This document shows, piece after piece, positions 32,428-42,981 of a stretch of 46,805 nucleotides of DNA. Source of the DNA: Pseudomonadota bacterium (GTDB taxonomy: Bacteria; Pseudomonadota; Gammaproteobacteria; Xanthomonadales; Rhodanobacteraceae). The stretch spans positions 1-46,805 of the forward strand of contig JAGWMU010000004.1 of NCBI GenBank assembly GCA_028873095.1, in the 5' to 3' direction. The position numbers were made by a program, and so were the translations under genes. The notes under the pieces were generated by a model. That model made no database searches. It had not been told where the DNA came from and saw only the letters and a program-made list of their open reading frames with translations. How positions within the stretch are numbered: the stretch's first letter is position 1; each line of letters starts with the position of its first letter.

Positions 32428-32502
32428 GCAGGAGCGCACCCTGTGCGCGATGCTCTAGGCTCCATCGGACATCGGAGCATCGCGCACAGGGTGCGCTCCT
32501 GC
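32428..32502. repeat. REP-type inverted doublet, copy 2
   Basis: Two perfectly complementary 28-bp arms (32428-32455 and 32475-32502) surround a 19-base loop. The arms share GGAGCGCACCCTGTGCGCGA with copy 1 near 27740, while the inner ends and loop differ. It sits between purF and the next gene, ending 10 bp before that ATG, so the stem may affect its translation. Confidence 0.88.
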
Positions 32503-32512
32503 GGAAAACGCC

Positions 32513-33328
32513 ATGACCGACCTCCACGCCGCCGCCAGGGCCTGCCTCGACGCCATCGAGCCGGCCGAGAAACTGCGCCTTACGCACGCGAGCTGGCAGG
32601 CCTTGCTGGCCGGCGAACTGCGCGCCGATCCCGCCGCGCCGCCGCCCGCGCCGATCGCCGCGCCGGGCCGCCCCGCACGACCTCGCCTGGTCGATGCCCG
32701 GCAGGTGCCGCAGCGCGGCCTAGGCAGCGAGCAGGGCCGCGCCGCGCTGGTGCATGCGGTGGCGCATATCGAATTCAACGCCATCAACCTGGCGTGGGAC
32801 GCGGTCTACCGCTTCCGCGGCAAACCGGATGCGTATTACCGCGACTGGGCCAGCTGCGCGAACGACGAGGCGCGCCATTTCGCGATGCTCGCCGGACGTC
32901 TGGCCGAACTCGGCCATGCCTACGGCGATTTCGATGCCCACGACGGCCTGTGGGCGATGGCCGAGAGAACCGCCGGCCATGACACCGCGCGCATGGCGCT
33001 GGTGCCGCGCGTGCTGGAAGCACGCGGTCTCGACGTCACCCCCGGCATGATCGATCGCCTGCGACGGCTCGGCGATACCCGCACGGTGGCGATCCTCGAA
33101 GTGATCCTGCGCGAGGAAGTCGCCCACGTCGCCGCCGGCACCCGCTGGTACCGCCATTGCTGCGAACGCGACGGGCTGGAGCCGGTCGCCACCTTCTTCG
33201 GCCTGCTGCGCGACTACATGGGTACCAGCCTGCGCGGACCGTTCAACATGCCGGCGCGACGCGAGGCGGGGTTCGTGGAAGCCGAACTCGACCGGCTCGC
33301 CATGCTGGCCGCGCCCGGCCGCGGTTGA
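32513..33328 (+). CDS. DUF455 ferritin-like protein
   Basis: 271 residues. Ferritin-like four-helix protein of the DUF455 family. Metal-ligand type motifs are visible: HIEFNAINLAWDAVYRF, CANDEARHFAML and REEVAHVAAGTRWY, giving the paired E and ExxH pattern of di-iron proteins. No reaction is established for the family. A weak GGAAAA precedes the start, right after the REP stem. Confidence 0.85.
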   Translation: MTDLHAAARACLDAIEPAEKLRLTHASWQALLAGELRADPAAPPPAPIAAPGRPARPRLVDARQVPQRGLGSEQGRAALVHAVAHIEFNAINLAWDAVYRFRGKPDAYYRDWASCANDEARHFAMLAGRLAELGHAYGDFDAHDGLWAMAERTAGHDTARMALVPRVLEARGLDVTPGMIDRLRRLGDTRTVAILEVILREEVAHVAAGTRWYRHCCERDGLEPVATFFGLLRDYMGTSLRGPFNMPARREAGFVEAELDRLAMLAAPGRG

Positions 33329-33567
33329 TCCGGACCGCTGTCGCCCTGCCGCCCGTGGTCCGGGCCGCCCCCGAACTCCGCCCGGCAGGGAGGCGTGCTT
33401 CGGTGCGGGCGGGACCCGGTATCCGCGAATCCGGATAGACACGTCTTCTGCATGCCGTGAAGCAGTTCCGAAACTAATGGCACATGCGACGCTCCGGTCG
33501 CCGCATTCAATATTTGCGCGACGGGCATTCGTGCGCGCAAGCGCATCTCATCAGTTACGAGGTCTAC

Positions 33568-34755
33568 ATGCGTCACTCCATCACGGTGTCTGCCATATCG
33601 CTGTGCATCGCCATGCTCGGCGCCGGACTCGCGCTTGCCGCGCCAGCGCCTGCAACGGCCGACGCGCGATTCGCCGAGGGCGCGTTCGGGCAGGCGCGGC
33701 CGTTGTATCAGGCAGCGGTCGGGAACAACCCGAACGATGTGCATGCGTTGAACCGGTTGGGCGAGATCGCGCTCTACGCCAACCGCCTGCCGGAGGCCAA
33801 ACGCCATTTCGAGGCGGCGCTGCACGTCAACCCGGCCGACAAATTCGCCCAGGCTGAACTGGCGGAAATCCAGGCCCGCAGCGGCGCCAACGGCAGCTAT
33901 CGGATCGAAGGCGGCGGACGCGCCAGCATCATTCCATTCGTGGCCGCCGATCCGCTGCCGATCATCAGGGTGCGCATCAATGGGCGCCGCGATGCCGATT
34001 TCCTGATCGATACCGGCGCACCAGGCGTCGTGCTCGATCCGGCCGTCGCCAGGGAGCTGCATCTGGACATCGAGTCCGCGGGCCGGGGCACCTTCGCGGG
34101 CGGCAAGCATGCGGGCGTGAGCAAGTCCACCATCGACTCGATCACGCTCGGCACCGTCACGATCCACAGCTTGCCCGTCATGGTGATGCCGATGGGCGGC
34201 GCGCCGGCGCCGGCCGGGATGCACGTCGACGGGATCGTCGGCACCAGCCTGCTCTACCACTTCCTCTCCACCCTCGATTACGCGCATGGGCGGCTGATCC
34301 TGGCGCCACGCTCGGACTCGGCGCGTTTCGTGCGGGCAGCGAAGCAGCACGGCGACAGCATCGTGCCGCTATGGTACGTGCCGGATCACTTCCTGTTCGC
34401 GCGGGCACAGGTCAAGGGTGCCGCGCCAGCGCTGTTCAACATCGACACCGGCGCACCGGGACTCGGCGTACAGGTTTCCAGGGACCTGATGCAGAAATCG
34501 CATATCGCGCTCGACAACAGCCACAAGAGCCGGATGAGGGGCCCCGGAGGAGACGTCACCACGATCAACTTCACCACCTCGGTCACCGTCGGCACCACCC
34601 ACGAGGACGAGGTTCCCGGGATGCTGACGCCTGGCGGCGATCAATACGGCATCTTTCCGTTCGCCGTGGGTGGCACGGTGTCGGACGCTTTCTTCCGCAA
34701 GCGCGCCGTGAGCTTCGACTTCAAGGCGATGCTGATGGTGATCGCCAAGCGGTAG
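33568..34755 (+). CDS. secreted TPR protein with two retropepsin-like aspartic protease domains
   Basis: 395 residues. A signal peptide (ITVSAISLCIAMLGAGLALAAPA) leads to a TPR-like region (about residues 35-100: QARPLYQAAVGNNPNDVHALNRLG and the next helix pair). Two aspartic-protease half-domains follow, each with a DTG motif: FLIDTGAPGVVLD and FNIDTGAPGLGVQ. The hydrophobic-Gly partner VDGIVGTSLLYHF is present in the first. Two DTG motifs in one chain could build a pepsin-like intramolecular active site. ATG 33568 with GAGG upstream is chosen over an in-frame start 84 bp earlier because it starts the signal peptide. Substrate unknown. Confidence 0.8.
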   Translation: MRHSITVSAISLCIAMLGAGLALAAPAPATADARFAEGAFGQARPLYQAAVGNNPNDVHALNRLGEIALYANRLPEAKRHFEAALHVNPADKFAQAELAEIQARSGANGSYRIEGGGRASIIPFVAADPLPIIRVRINGRRDADFLIDTGAPGVVLDPAVARELHLDIESAGRGTFAGGKHAGVSKSTIDSITLGTVTIHSLPVMVMPMGGAPAPAGMHVDGIVGTSLLYHFLSTLDYAHGRLILAPRSDSARFVRAAKQHGDSIVPLWYVPDHFLFARAQVKGAAPALFNIDTGAPGLGVQVSRDLMQKSHIALDNSHKSRMRGPGGDVTTINFTTSVTVGTTHEDEVPGMLTPGGDQYGIFPFAVGGTVSDAFFRKRAVSFDFKAMLMVIAKR

Positions 34756-34807
34756 TCGCCGGGAGTACGAGGTCGACGGCAACGCCCGAGCTTAGCGTCG
34801 GCACCGA

Positions 34808-36419
34808 TCAGGCTGGCTGGCCCGGCAGGGGCACAACGCGATGTGCCCGCACATAGGACATGAACTCGTTGATCGGCATCGGCTTACCCAGGAAATAGCC
34901 CTGGCCATACTCGACTGAGAGCTCCCGCAGCATCTCGAGCTGGGCGCTGGTTTCGATCCCCTCGGCGGTGACTTCGGCGCCGATCGATCGGGCGATGGCG
35001 ATGATCTCGGGGATCAGCGACGAGCGCATCGACTTCTCCTCCATGTCGAACACGAAGGACTTGTCGATCTTCAGGTGGTCCGGCTTCAGCGCCCTGAGGC
35101 TGCCGAGGTTGGAGTAGCCGGTGCCGAAGTCGTCGACCGAGATCCTGAACCCGGCCTTGCGGAAGGCGTGTGCTTCGGCGACGGCGTCGTGCAGCAGGCT
35201 GTGTTCCGTCACCTCGACCGTGATGTCCTGGGGTCGCACGTCATACTCTCCACACCGTGCGTGGAGATGCCTGCCGATCGACTCGAAGCACAGGTCCTGG
35301 GGAAAGACATTGAAGGCCAGCATCAAGCCTGGCACTTCGTGGCGAAGCGGGACCGTCTCCGCCATCGCCATGGCTATCACGATCTTGTCGAACTGCAGCG
35401 TCAATCCCGTTGCGACGATATGCGGGAAGACATCATCGGGATTGCGGATGCGTTCTTCGTCGGACAGTCGCATCAGCACCTCGGCGCCGATCACGACGCC
35501 ATCGGACAGGCGGACGATGGGTTGGTACATGCAGCGCACATGGGAGGGACTGCACAGGCCTGCGACCCGGTATCGAAGAGACCTGTAACGTCCCAATCTC
35601 GGCCACAGCGCGACGGCTACCAGCATCGCGAACAAAGCCGACAGGGCAAACCCGGCGATGATGGCGCGCGGAGCGAACTCGAGGACGTCCGCCGCACTGA
35701 GGGTGCGCTCCAGCACGGCGTTCGAGTCGGGTGCGGCACTCACCAGGCGGATCTGCAAGGGCATGAGCCGATAGGTGACGCCTTCATGCAGCGCACCCGC
35801 AGGAATCGTCGGTAACGACGCGGCGTTCCCTCCCTGCACGATCAAGGCCGCCAGCCGGTTCCCCTTTGTTTTGAACCAGAGGGTTCCACGCAACTCTCTG
35901 AACAGGTCTTGCCGGAAGAACGGATCGAGGACGACATCGAATCGTTCGAGGCGGACGATGATCGCAAGCACTTTGTGCTGCGTATCCAGCAGCGGCAAGG
36001 ACGGCCAGATCTGAGCCCCGAGGGCAGTTTCGAGGGGGTTGGGTGCGGGGGGCAGGGGCTTCGCAAGCAAGCCCAGGTCGGTCGTGCAATACAGATCCCC
36101 ATGCGCGTCGAACAGACCGATGTCGCGCGCATAACGGAAATCGTGCATGACACCGCGAAGTCGAACGAGATTGCTGGTCGTGCACTCGGAGCTGGCATCG
36201 CGATTGAGGCGATAGAGCAGGGTGCTCGTGTCGACCGCGACGAGCGACACCTGCGCCGTCAATGACTTTTGCTCCCGCCATGCGTCTCCGATCGCCGCCT
36301 GAGTCACCCCCCCACAGGGTCAGCAGTACCCCTACGCAGGCAACGAGTGCAGACACGCCCAGGGAGATGGATTCCGCATGCCTCCCGAGTCTCGCCTTGA
36401 ACTTCAACGTGAATTCCAT
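34808..36419 (-). pseudogene. CSS-EAL c-di-GMP phosphodiesterase, frame broken at a run of seven Gs
   Basis: The natural protein starts at 36419: 36 residues with a membrane helix (ISLGVSALVACVGVLLTLW) lead into a run of seven Gs (coding strand, 36313-36307), after which the frame is lost. The frame one base off, from a GTG in the run to 34808, holds the rest: the periplasmic CSS-type sensor with two Cys (SSECTTS and LYCTTDLG, so CTT in place of CSS), a second membrane helix, and a full EAL domain. EAL residues are intact: AEVLMRL (EVL variant), AFNVFPQDL, VTEHSLL, SVDDFGTGYSNL, LKIDKSF, TAEGIET and QGYFLGKPM. With six Gs the reading joins as W-G-V-T-Q and gives about 535 residues. It may be phase-variable, frameshifted in translation, or a sequencing error. 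As read, the short form lacks the first membrane helix. Confidence 0.85.
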
Positions 36420-36447
36420 CGCTCACCTGTCAGCTTCAGCAAAGGAA

Positions 36448-36470
36448 TAAAGTGAGCGGGTTCACTTTTA
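36448..36470 (-). terminator. candidate intrinsic terminator of the yfa/mag operon
   Basis: On the minus strand AAAGTGA pairs with TCACTTT around a 6-base loop, followed by ATT, about 120 bp after the last gene of the operon. The stem is AT-rich and short, so it could instead be an operator for the EAL gene, whose start is 29 bp further on. Confidence 0.35.
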
Positions 36471-36591
36471 GCACTCGTCGGCATGGTAATTGAATGCGGA
36501 GCCCCATGTCGCCGCCCTGTGCCTGGCGTCACTCAAATCAGCAGACTTGGCCGCACTGCGGATCCGGAAGATACGCACCATAAACGTTCCA

Positions 36592-37437
36592 TCAGCGCTT
36601 CCCAGGTATCACGAAGCGCGCTGCCTGCACCAGTTCGCCGGGTTGGCGCATGGGAATGACGTACGTCTGGCGCTTTTCGTTGGATCCACCTTCGTCGGTG
36701 ATCACAGTCACCCTTGCTACGGTGATCGTGGGCTTGCCTTGGGCGTCGGCGCCGTAGCCGCCGTAGTAGTTGACGTAGACGTAGTACAGGCCAGGTAGGG
36801 CGACTGGTGTGGAGAAGATCTCCGGGCCGTAGCCGTCAGTGACGTCCACGTCCAATGCGCCGCCGTTGTCCAGGTCGCGGTGGCCGTACCAGGCGTGCTG
36901 GCCGTCGGGTGTGATGACGTGCAGGTCCAGGTCGGTGTTGTCGGTGTTCCAGGCCAGTACCACGCGGATGCGCGTGCGCAGCTGGCCCGCGTTGGCTTCG
37001 TAGAACTGCACGCTCTCGTGCTGGCGGCCGTCGGGACTGATCATTTGCAGGTCGTTGGAGCCTGGCCCGAAGCTGTAGGGGCGCGAGAAGTGGCCGTCCC
37101 CGTGCACCTTGATCGGCATCGCCACGCCGTTGACCACCAAGGTGTAGGGCCTGCGCGAGGCGCCGGCCCCGGAGGTCTTGGGCAGGTCCCGGATCTGCCC
37201 AGCGATCGTCGCCATGCGACTCTGACCTTCGGGTGTGTTCACGTCCGAGGCGGGGTACTGCACGGTCTGCAGATAGTCCTGTGCGCCCTGGCTCAGGTTG
37301 GACTGACGCCACCCACCCTGTGGCGTGTCAATGCGAATCGGCGATTCGACCGCGTGCTGCCGGGCGCGTGCAAGAGGTGGCGGCGTAAGGAACGCCAGCA
37401 CGCAGAGGGTCAGTAGGTAGGCGATTCGGCGGCTCAC
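36592..37437 (-). CDS. yfaP: YfaP-like DUF2135 protein (MagF type)
   Basis: 281 residues, signal peptide at the amino end. The DUF2135 domain is a beta-rich region: VVLAWNTDNTDLDLHVITPDGQHAWYGHRDL, DVDVTDGYGPEIFSTP and YYVYVNYYGG match E. coli YfaP. Earlier the segment YTLVVNGVAMPIKVHGDG is a likely beta-sandwich. In Pseudomonas aeruginosa the MagF counterpart was found in a membrane complex with the macroglobulin MagD. It overlaps the upstream DUF2300 gene by 4 bp and ends the operon. Confidence 0.85.
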   Translation of the reverse strand: MSRRIAYLLTLCVLAFLTPPPLARARQHAVESPIRIDTPQGGWRQSNLSQGAQDYLQTVQYPASDVNTPEGQSRMATIAGQIRDLPKTSGAGASRRPYTLVVNGVAMPIKVHGDGHFSRPYSFGPGSNDLQMISPDGRQHESVQFYEANAGQLRTRIRVVLAWNTDNTDLDLHVITPDGQHAWYGHRDLDNGGALDVDVTDGYGPEIFSTPVALPGLYYVYVNYYGGYGADAQGKPTITVARVTVITDEGGSNEKRQTYVIPMRQPGELVQAARFVIPGKR

Positions 37438-37802
37438 GGGGTAGCTCCCAGGCGGACGAGGCGTTGGGCGAGCGCCTCGACATAGGCTTCATCACGGCCA
37501 TGCGGATGGCCGGCCAGGGCCAGGTGCAGGTACTCGTGCACCAGACTGACGGCGTCGTTGCTGTTGTCCGGCGGCGCCACGTAGATGCGGCCGCGTGCGA
37601 TGTCCGCATATGGCCGGCGCGCGTGCAACGCGCATATCTGCAGATACGCGGGAGGGCGATAGCCGGGCTCCTGGGACAGCATCGCCTGCCAGCGCGGAAG
37701 CTGCTGCTCCAGCCATTGCCGGGCCAGCGGCTGCGGCTGGCAGGGCGGTGCGGCGGCCAGCGTGCTGAAGAGTGCTGCGAACAGGATCGGCGCGGCGCTC
37801 AT
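37434..37802 (-). CDS. yfaQ: short YfaQ-like DUF2300 metallopeptidase-type protein (MagE type)
   Basis: 122 residues. E. coli YfaQ has about 550; only the carboxy-terminal part is present here, with its own signal-like amino end ([19 protein letters not shown]). The core SLVHEYLHLALAGHPHGRDEAYVEALAQ carries an HEYLH zinc-peptidase-like motif with a downstream Glu. It overlaps neighbours by 4 bp on both sides, so it is a true operon member, not a decayed fragment. It may process a partner such as the macroglobulin, which in Pseudomonas is found cleaved; that link is inference. Confidence 0.75.
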   Translation of the reverse strand: MSAAPILFAALFSTLAAAPPCQPQPLARQWLEQQLPRWQAMLSQEPGYRPPAYLQICALHARRPYADIARGRIYVAPPDNSNDAVSLVHEYLHLALAGHPHGRDEAYVEALAQRLVRLGATP

Positions 37803-40800
37803 TGCACGGTCCAGGTGTGGCCGGTTGCCGGCCCCAAGGCCTTGGCGTCAGGCTGGTACATGCGGTAATAGCGCGCTGGCGGCAGCTGGAAGGTGCCCGG
37901 TTGCTGTACACGGATCAGGTGGCGCAGCACCACCTTGCCATGCGGCGGCAGCATCTCGACCGGCTCGGCGTAGTAGTCGTCGAATACCTGCGCGTGTTCG
38001 TTGCCCAGCACCGCCATGCTGCTGAGCACGGGGTTGCCGTTGACGTCCAGCGGCTCGTACTGGTCGCGGTTGACGTCGATCGGCGCCAGATCGTCGATGT
38101 CGAATCCGTAGCGTTGCGTCTCGATCTGCGCGCCCGGCGGCAGCGGCACCTGCAGAAGGCCGTAGCGGAACGGCTCGTCGCTCCGCGAAACCAGCTCCAC
38201 CTGATCGACATACAGCGCGTCGGCGCGCAGTGGTCCGCTCACCGGGCGGGCGTCGAAATGCCCAGTCTTCTTGCCTGGCACCAACTGGTACAGGGTGCGC
38301 TTGACACTCACCGGCAGTAGCTGGTCCGTATCGCCGACCGCCGAGCGGTAGCTCAGGCGCACCGCTACCGGTGCACTGGACTGTGGGGGCAGGGTCGTCG
38401 GCACGCCGCGGCCAACGTAGCGCCACTGGGGAACGCCGCTCTCGTCGACACGCTTCCAGCCGCTGCCCGGATCGAGTGCAAGCGCCGCGGCGGAAGGCCG
38501 CAGGTGCTGGAGATCCTGGTCCAGCCAACTCAGCATCAATGCACGTTCCATGGTCGGTGCGCGGCGGTCAAGCAAGGCCAGGATGGGCCCGATGCGCTCG
38601 GGTGCCACATGCGGCGACAACAGGACGGGCATGGCGGCGAGCAGGGGGCGACCGCTGTCCTGCAGCGCCTTGGCGGCCACATCGGCGTCGGCGCTCAAGG
38701 CCGGGGGAATATCGATCGGCTCACGGCGCGCGGCGTCGCGGTAGAGCAGCACGGCAAGGTCTTGGCCCAGATCGTTGTCCGGTGCGCCCAGGAAGATGCC
38801 GTCGTCCACCCCTGGCTGCGCCTTGCTATCGGGCCGGCCGGCCTTGGCCAGGTCGTCACCCAGCCCTTGCAGCAAGGTCTTGACCGGCAGCCCCATGGAC
38901 TGGATCAGGTGGACCGCCAGCGCCCGGTGCAGCAGCGGCATGGTGCTGCCGCGCTGGTACGCATCGAACACGCGCCGCCAGTGCGTGGCCGGCAGGCTGA
39001 CGCCCAGCGCCCGGCTGGCGCGCCAGTCGGCGTAGTAGGCATAGATGGTCAGCAGCGGATAGCTGTCGCCGTCGCCGCCCCACCAGCTGAAACGGGCGCC
39101 GGGGCCGGCCAAATGCATCAGCCGTTCACGCTCGCTCTGCAGGCGCTGCTGCAGGCGCAGGCGCACCGGCTGCGAGGCTTCGTCGTGCGGCAGCGATTGC
39201 AGCGCGAGCGACAGCGGGATCAGGTGGCTGGCGGTCTGTTCGGTGCAGCCGTAGGGGTAGTCCATCAGCGCGTCCAGCGCACCGTGGAACTGCTGCTGCA
39301 GGGTGGCCGACGGTTCCAGGCGGATGTCGGTCGCATCGGCGGGGAGGTCCAGCGGCGCATTGGACTTCACGATGCGCGAATGCCAGGACGGCCAACCGGC
39401 GGGAGCGACCTTCAGCGGCACGTCCAGCGCATCGAGCACGGCGCCGCCGCTGGAGAGGCTGAGGTGCACCGTGGTGTCTGCGCTAGGCGACAGCGGCAGG
39501 GGCACGATGTTCGCCCCCGGCATCAGCTTCAGCTCCCGGGTGGAGGGCGCGGCGTCGCCGATGCGGATGCCGAGGGTGGCCGTCCTGATCGCATTGCCCT
39601 CGTCGTAGACCTCCACGCCGATGGTCGGCCGGTCGCCCGGACGGATCCGGGTCGGGCCGGTCCACTTCAGGTAGTAGGGCTTCCGCGATTCGACGTAGTC
39701 GATGCCCTGGCCCACGCTGCCGTCCGCGTTCATGGCGCGGGCGGTGATGCGCCACAGCGACAGCGCGTCGGGCATCACGAAGCTGAAGCGCGCATGGCCG
39801 CTGGTGTCGGTGCGCAGGCTGGGCTGCCAGAAGGCAGTGTCGATGTTGTCGCGTCGCGGGCGGGCCTGCACAGTAGGCGACTTGTCGTTGCGGTGGTAGA
39901 TGTCATCGGGCCCCAGGTCTGCGGCCTTCGGCGACCAAGCCAGGTCGTACCCGTAGAAGGACAGGCTGGCGGTGGTGCGCACGTCGTCGCGCAGCGGGTG
40001 GAAGAAGAAGTTGAAGATGGACGGCGCCAGCTCTGGCTGCAGCACGTAGACCATGTTGTCCACCACCGAGGCAGTCACTACCGCGGGCACCGGCTTGCCC
40101 GCGCGAGTGGTGGTGAGGTCCACGTTCACGCGCTCGCCCGGACGGTAGCTGGAGCGCTCGGGTTTGATGCGCACCTGGATCGCCGGTAGCTGCACCTGCA
40201 GGCCCAGGTTCTGGAACTCAAAGTTGCCCTGGCTCACGTACAGCGCCGAGAAGGTCATGTTCGGTGCGTAGTCGTCGCGCACCGGAATGTCCACCCGCCA
40301 GCGTGTGGGGCTTTCCTTGTGCAGGGTGAACCAGTCGCCGCCGCGGCTGGCCAGCGCGCGGTGGGCGATGCCTTCGCGTTCCAGCGTCAGCAGCGCGTCC
40401 GTCACCGGCTGCGGGAAGTCCAGGGTGAGGTGGGCCGTGTCGCCGATGCGGTAACGCGCGCGGTCGGCACGCAGGCGCAGACCCACCGCCGTGCCCTCAC
40501 CGCCGCCCGGTACTTGCACCTGGGTGTGTGCCAGCACGCTGCCGTCAGCGGCATGCACGAACAAGCTGTAGCCGCCCGGCGCAGCGAAGTCGACCTTGAA
40601 GCCGGCGGCTTTGGCGGGCAGCTCGCCTTGCAGGATGCTGCGGTCCTCCAGGCGGACCGCGGTCCAGCGGACCGCGGGCGCCGCCTTGGGCGACTGGCCC
40701 AGGGCGAAGTCCAACGGCCCCGGGCGCTGCGGCGCGGTCGCGGGCGCCAGCGTGTCGGGCAGCGGGCCGGGTTGCAGCTCCAGCTGCGTGCGTGCGCTGA

Positions 40801-42391
40801 CCGGAAAGGCGCCGTACTCGCTGGCCACTACGTGCAGGGTGTAGCGGCTGGGCACTGCGGCAGCCGGAAGGCTGAAACGGGCCACGCCGTCGGGCCCGCT
40901 GGTGAGCGACTGCTCGGCGAGCTGCTGCACGAAGCGGGTGTGGGTATCGTTGTCGGTGATCGATAGCGCCTGCGCGCGGATATCCAGCTGCACCTTGGCG
41001 TGCGTCACCGCGCGGCCGTCCGGGTAGTGCAGGCGCACCGCGCCATGGATGGTGTCGCCCGGATGGTAATCCGGCCGGGCGAAGTCAACGTCCACGCGGA
41101 ACTGCGGCTTGCTGTAGCGGGCCACGCGGAACATGCCGGTGTAGTCGTGGTCCTGGTAGCTCAGGCGCAATTCGTAGCCGCCCGGCAAAGCCAGCATCGG
41201 CAGCGGCAGATCTGCGTCTGCACCGGTGTCCGGGTCCAGCGTTACCGTCTGGCCCAGCAACTGGCGGCCGGCCGAGTCGAGCAGCAGCAGTTGTGCCTGT
41301 CCGGCGGGCAGGGCGCGCGAGCGGCGTGCCCCGAGGTAGTCGCGCGCGAAGATCTTCACGTGAACCAGGTCGCCGGGCTTGTACAGCGGGCGGTCGGTGA
41401 AGATGTAGAAACGCTGGCCGTAGACTTCGCTGTCGTAATAGAAATTCTCCGACACGAACACGCCGCCGGCCGGGTCCTTGCCGATCACGTAGCTGGTCTG
41501 GGGCACGGTGTGGTTCAAGCCGAGCAGGCCGTCGCCGCCGCTGCGCCCGCTCTCCATCACGCCGTCGCCGTCGGTCCATAGCAGGTCCACGCCGGGCACT
41601 GCGGCGCCGGAGGTCCTGTCGGCCGTCCATACCAGCATTTGTCCGCGCGCCACCTTGGTCACGCCCACGGTGTCGGAAACGAACAGCGTAGTGATGGCAC
41701 GGTGCGCGCCCAAGTACGCCTCCACCAGATACAGGCCGGGCTTGAGCTTGCCCAGCGGCACATAGACATTGCCGGGTGCAGGAGCGATGAAGTTGCTGCT
41801 GCTGCCTTGCAGCTTCACATCCGATGGCGGCGCGATCGGCTGTGCCTGTTGCACCGGGTAGCGGAAGCTTTCCACCATCGGGAACTGCGTCAGCGGCGCG
41901 TACTGCGGCGGGTGATCGTAGTGGGGATGGTAGGACTGCGGCGGTGCCTGCTTGAGCTGCGGCGCAGCAGTCACCACCGCGCTGCGGGCGCGGGTAGTGA
42001 ACAACTGCTGCCAGATCATGCGCGACTTGGCGAACCAGCGGTCCCACAGGAAGCTCAGCGTGTTGCCCACGCCTTCGCCGACGTAATGCCCAGGCACCTG
42101 CACCTGGTGCAGGTCGTGCTGTGCTTTCAGGAAGGCCAGCGGATGCGGCACGCGATAGACCACGATGTCCACGCCGCCGTAGGCGGCGAAGTCGTCGGGG
42201 TTGCCTTCCACACGCACGCGCGCTTCCTGCTGCGGAGTGAAGCCGCTGTCAGTGAGCAGGAAAAATGGCGCACCCGGATCAGCCTGGTGGCCTTGGCCAT
42301 ACGCCGTACCTGTCAGCAGCGCGATCAGTGCGACAAGAACGACAGCCTGAAGACGCCGACGAAGTTGGGGTTGTCGATACGCGGTTGCCAC
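37799..42391 (-). CDS. yfaS: bacterial alpha-2-macroglobulin (YfaS/MagD type)
   Basis: 1530 residues. A large periplasmic protease trap. A signal peptide ([22 protein letters not shown]) is followed by macroglobulin domains, including [24 protein letters not shown]; a middle region with [27 protein letters not shown]; then [23 protein letters not shown]. The thioester motif is GCTEQ with Cys1049, in [18 protein letters not shown] 42391 is chosen: GGAGAG lies 7 bases before it, whereas the in-frame ATG 42406 has no site; the ATG itself forms part of that site. The start lies 67 bp inside the preceding gene and the stop overlaps yfaQ by 4 bp. Neighbours match E. coli yfaATSQP and Pseudomonas magA-F. 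Confidence 0.92.
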   Translation of the reverse strand: MATAYRQPQLRRRLQAVVLVALIALLTGTAYGQGHQADPGAPFFLLTDSGFTPQQEARVRVEGNPDDFAAYGGVDIVVYRVPHPLAFLKAQHDLHQVQVPGHYVGEGVGNTLSFLWDRWFAKSRMIWQQLFTTRARSAVVTAAPQLKQAPPQSYHPHYDHPPQYAPLTQFPMVESFRYPVQQAQPIAPPSDVKLQGSSSNFIAPAPGNVYVPLGKLKPGLYLVEAYLGAHRAITTLFVSDTVGVTKVARGQMLVWTADRTSGAAVPGVDLLWTDGDGVMESGRSGGDGLLGLNHTVPQTSYVIGKDPAGGVFVSENFYYDSEVYGQRFYIFTDRPLYKPGDLVHVKIFARDYLGARRSRALPAGQAQLLLLDSAGRQLLGQTVTLDPDTGADADLPLPMLALPGGYELRLSYQDHDYTGMFRVARYSKPQFRVDVDFARPDYHPGDTIHGAVRLHYPDGRAVTHAKVQLDIRAQALSITDNDTHTRFVQQLAEQSLTSGPDGVARFSLPAAAVPSRYTLHVVASEYGAFPVSARTQLELQPGPLPDTLAPATAPQRPGPLDFALGQSPKAAPAVRWTAVRLEDRSILQGELPAKAAGFKVDFAAPGGYSLFVHAADGSVLAHTQVQVPGGGEGTAVGLRLRADRARYRIGDTAHLTLDFPQPVTDALLTLEREGIAHRALASRGGDWFTLHKESPTRWRVDIPVRDDYAPNMTFSALYVSQGNFEFQNLGLQVQLPAIQVRIKPERSSYRPGERVNVDLTTTRAGKPVPAVVTASVVDNMVYVLQPELAPSIFNFFFHPLRDDVRTTASLSFYGYDLAWSPKAADLGPDDIYHRNDKSPTVQARPRRDNIDTAFWQPSLRTDTSGHARFSFVMPDALSLWRITARAMNADGSVGQGIDYVESRKPYYLKWTGPTRIRPGDRPTIGVEVYDEGNAIRTATLGIRIGDAAPSTRELKLMPGANIVPLPLSPSADTTVHLSLSSGGAVLDALDVPLKVAPAGWPSWHSRIVKSNAPLDLPADATDIRLEPSATLQQQFHGALDALMDYPYGCTEQTASHLIPLSLALQSLPHDEASQPVRLRLQQRLQSERERLMHLAGPGARFSWWGGDGDSYPLLTIYAYYADWRASRALGVSLPATHWRRVFDAYQRGSTMPLLHRALAVHLIQSMGLPVKTLLQGLGDDLAKAGRPDSKAQPGVDDGIFLGAPDNDLGQDLAVLLYRDAARREPIDIPPALSADADVAAKALQDSGRPLLAAMPVLLSPHVAPERIGPILALLDRRAPTMERALMLSWLDQDLQHLRPSAAALALDPGSGWKRVDESGVPQWRYVGRGVPTTLPPQSSAPVAVRLSYRSAVGDTDQLLPVSVKRTLYQLVPGKKTGHFDARPVSGPLRADALYVDQVELVSRSDEPFRYGLLQVPLPPGAQIETQRYGFDIDDLAPIDVNRDQYEPLDVNGNPVLSSMAVLGNEHAQVFDDYYAEPVEMLPPHGKVVLRHLIRVQQPGTFQLPPARYYRMYQPDAKALGPATGHTWTVQ

Positions 42392-42981
42392 CGGACATCT
42401 CTCCATGTGAATAGCTGCTGCACGTTGACGGCGCGCATGCCGTCGTCGTCCTTACGCGCACCACCTGTGTTGTAGGCGATGTAGTCGCCCATCCAGATCA
42501 TCAGATGCTGGTCGTCGCCTTGGTCGAAAAAAAGCAGGTCCCCTGGTCGAGCCTGGCTGATGTCGCGCGAAACAAAACGGCTGTTCTCCTGAATCAGCGC
42601 CATGGCGCTGGCAAAAGCGCCGCGGGTGCCGCCGATCTGCCGCCACTGCCCGCGCCACGGCTGCTGCCCGGTGCGCAACGTTACGTCCGGCGGTAGCGGG
42701 CGGTCGGCCAGAGCGTTGTCACGACGCCAACGGTAATCGTGCGGGCGCAACGCCTCGTCCACCGCGAAGCGCACCAGCCCCGCGCAATCGCGGTGCCGCC
42801 AGCGAGGGTTGGGGCCGTGCTTGAGCTGTTCGGCCACGATCAGCGTGAACCAGGCGCGGAAGTGCTGCGACTGGGTGGCGTCCAGCCAGGTGCTGCGCGC
42901 CGTCGCGGCTGGCGTCGGCGCTGCTGCTGCGACAGGCACCGGCGCCAATAGCGGCAGCACAGCCAGCACGGCCAGGCGCAT
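42325..42981 (-). CDS. yfaT: YfaT-like DUF1175 protein (MagC type)
   Basis: 218 residues with a signal peptide ([21 protein letters not shown]). The fold looks NlpC/P60-like: catalytic-type Cys in [18 protein letters not shown] and His in [17 protein letters not shown], with the family phrase [14 protein letters not shown] between. The start overlaps the DUF2138 stop as TGATG; an in-frame ATG at 43008 is an alternative. It overlaps the macroglobulin gene at its end. Role unknown; the operon suggests envelope location. Confidence 0.85.
   Translation of the reverse strand: MRLAVLAVLPLLAPVPVAAAAPTPAATARSTWLDATQSQHFRAWFTLIVAEQLKHGPNPRWRHRDCAGLVRFAVDEALRPHDYRWRRDNALADRPLPPDVTLRTGQQPWRGQWRQIGGTRGAFASAMALIQENSRFVSRDISQARPGDLLFFDQGDDQHLMIWMGDYIAYNTGGARKDDDGMRAVNVQQLFTWRDVRWQPRIDNPNFVGVFRLSFLSH

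Noticed and set aside
34808..36307. EAL protein as a normal gene starting at GTG 36307
   Set aside because: That start lies inside the G tract, has no ribosome binding site and would drop the first membrane helix that is encoded just upstream in the other frame.
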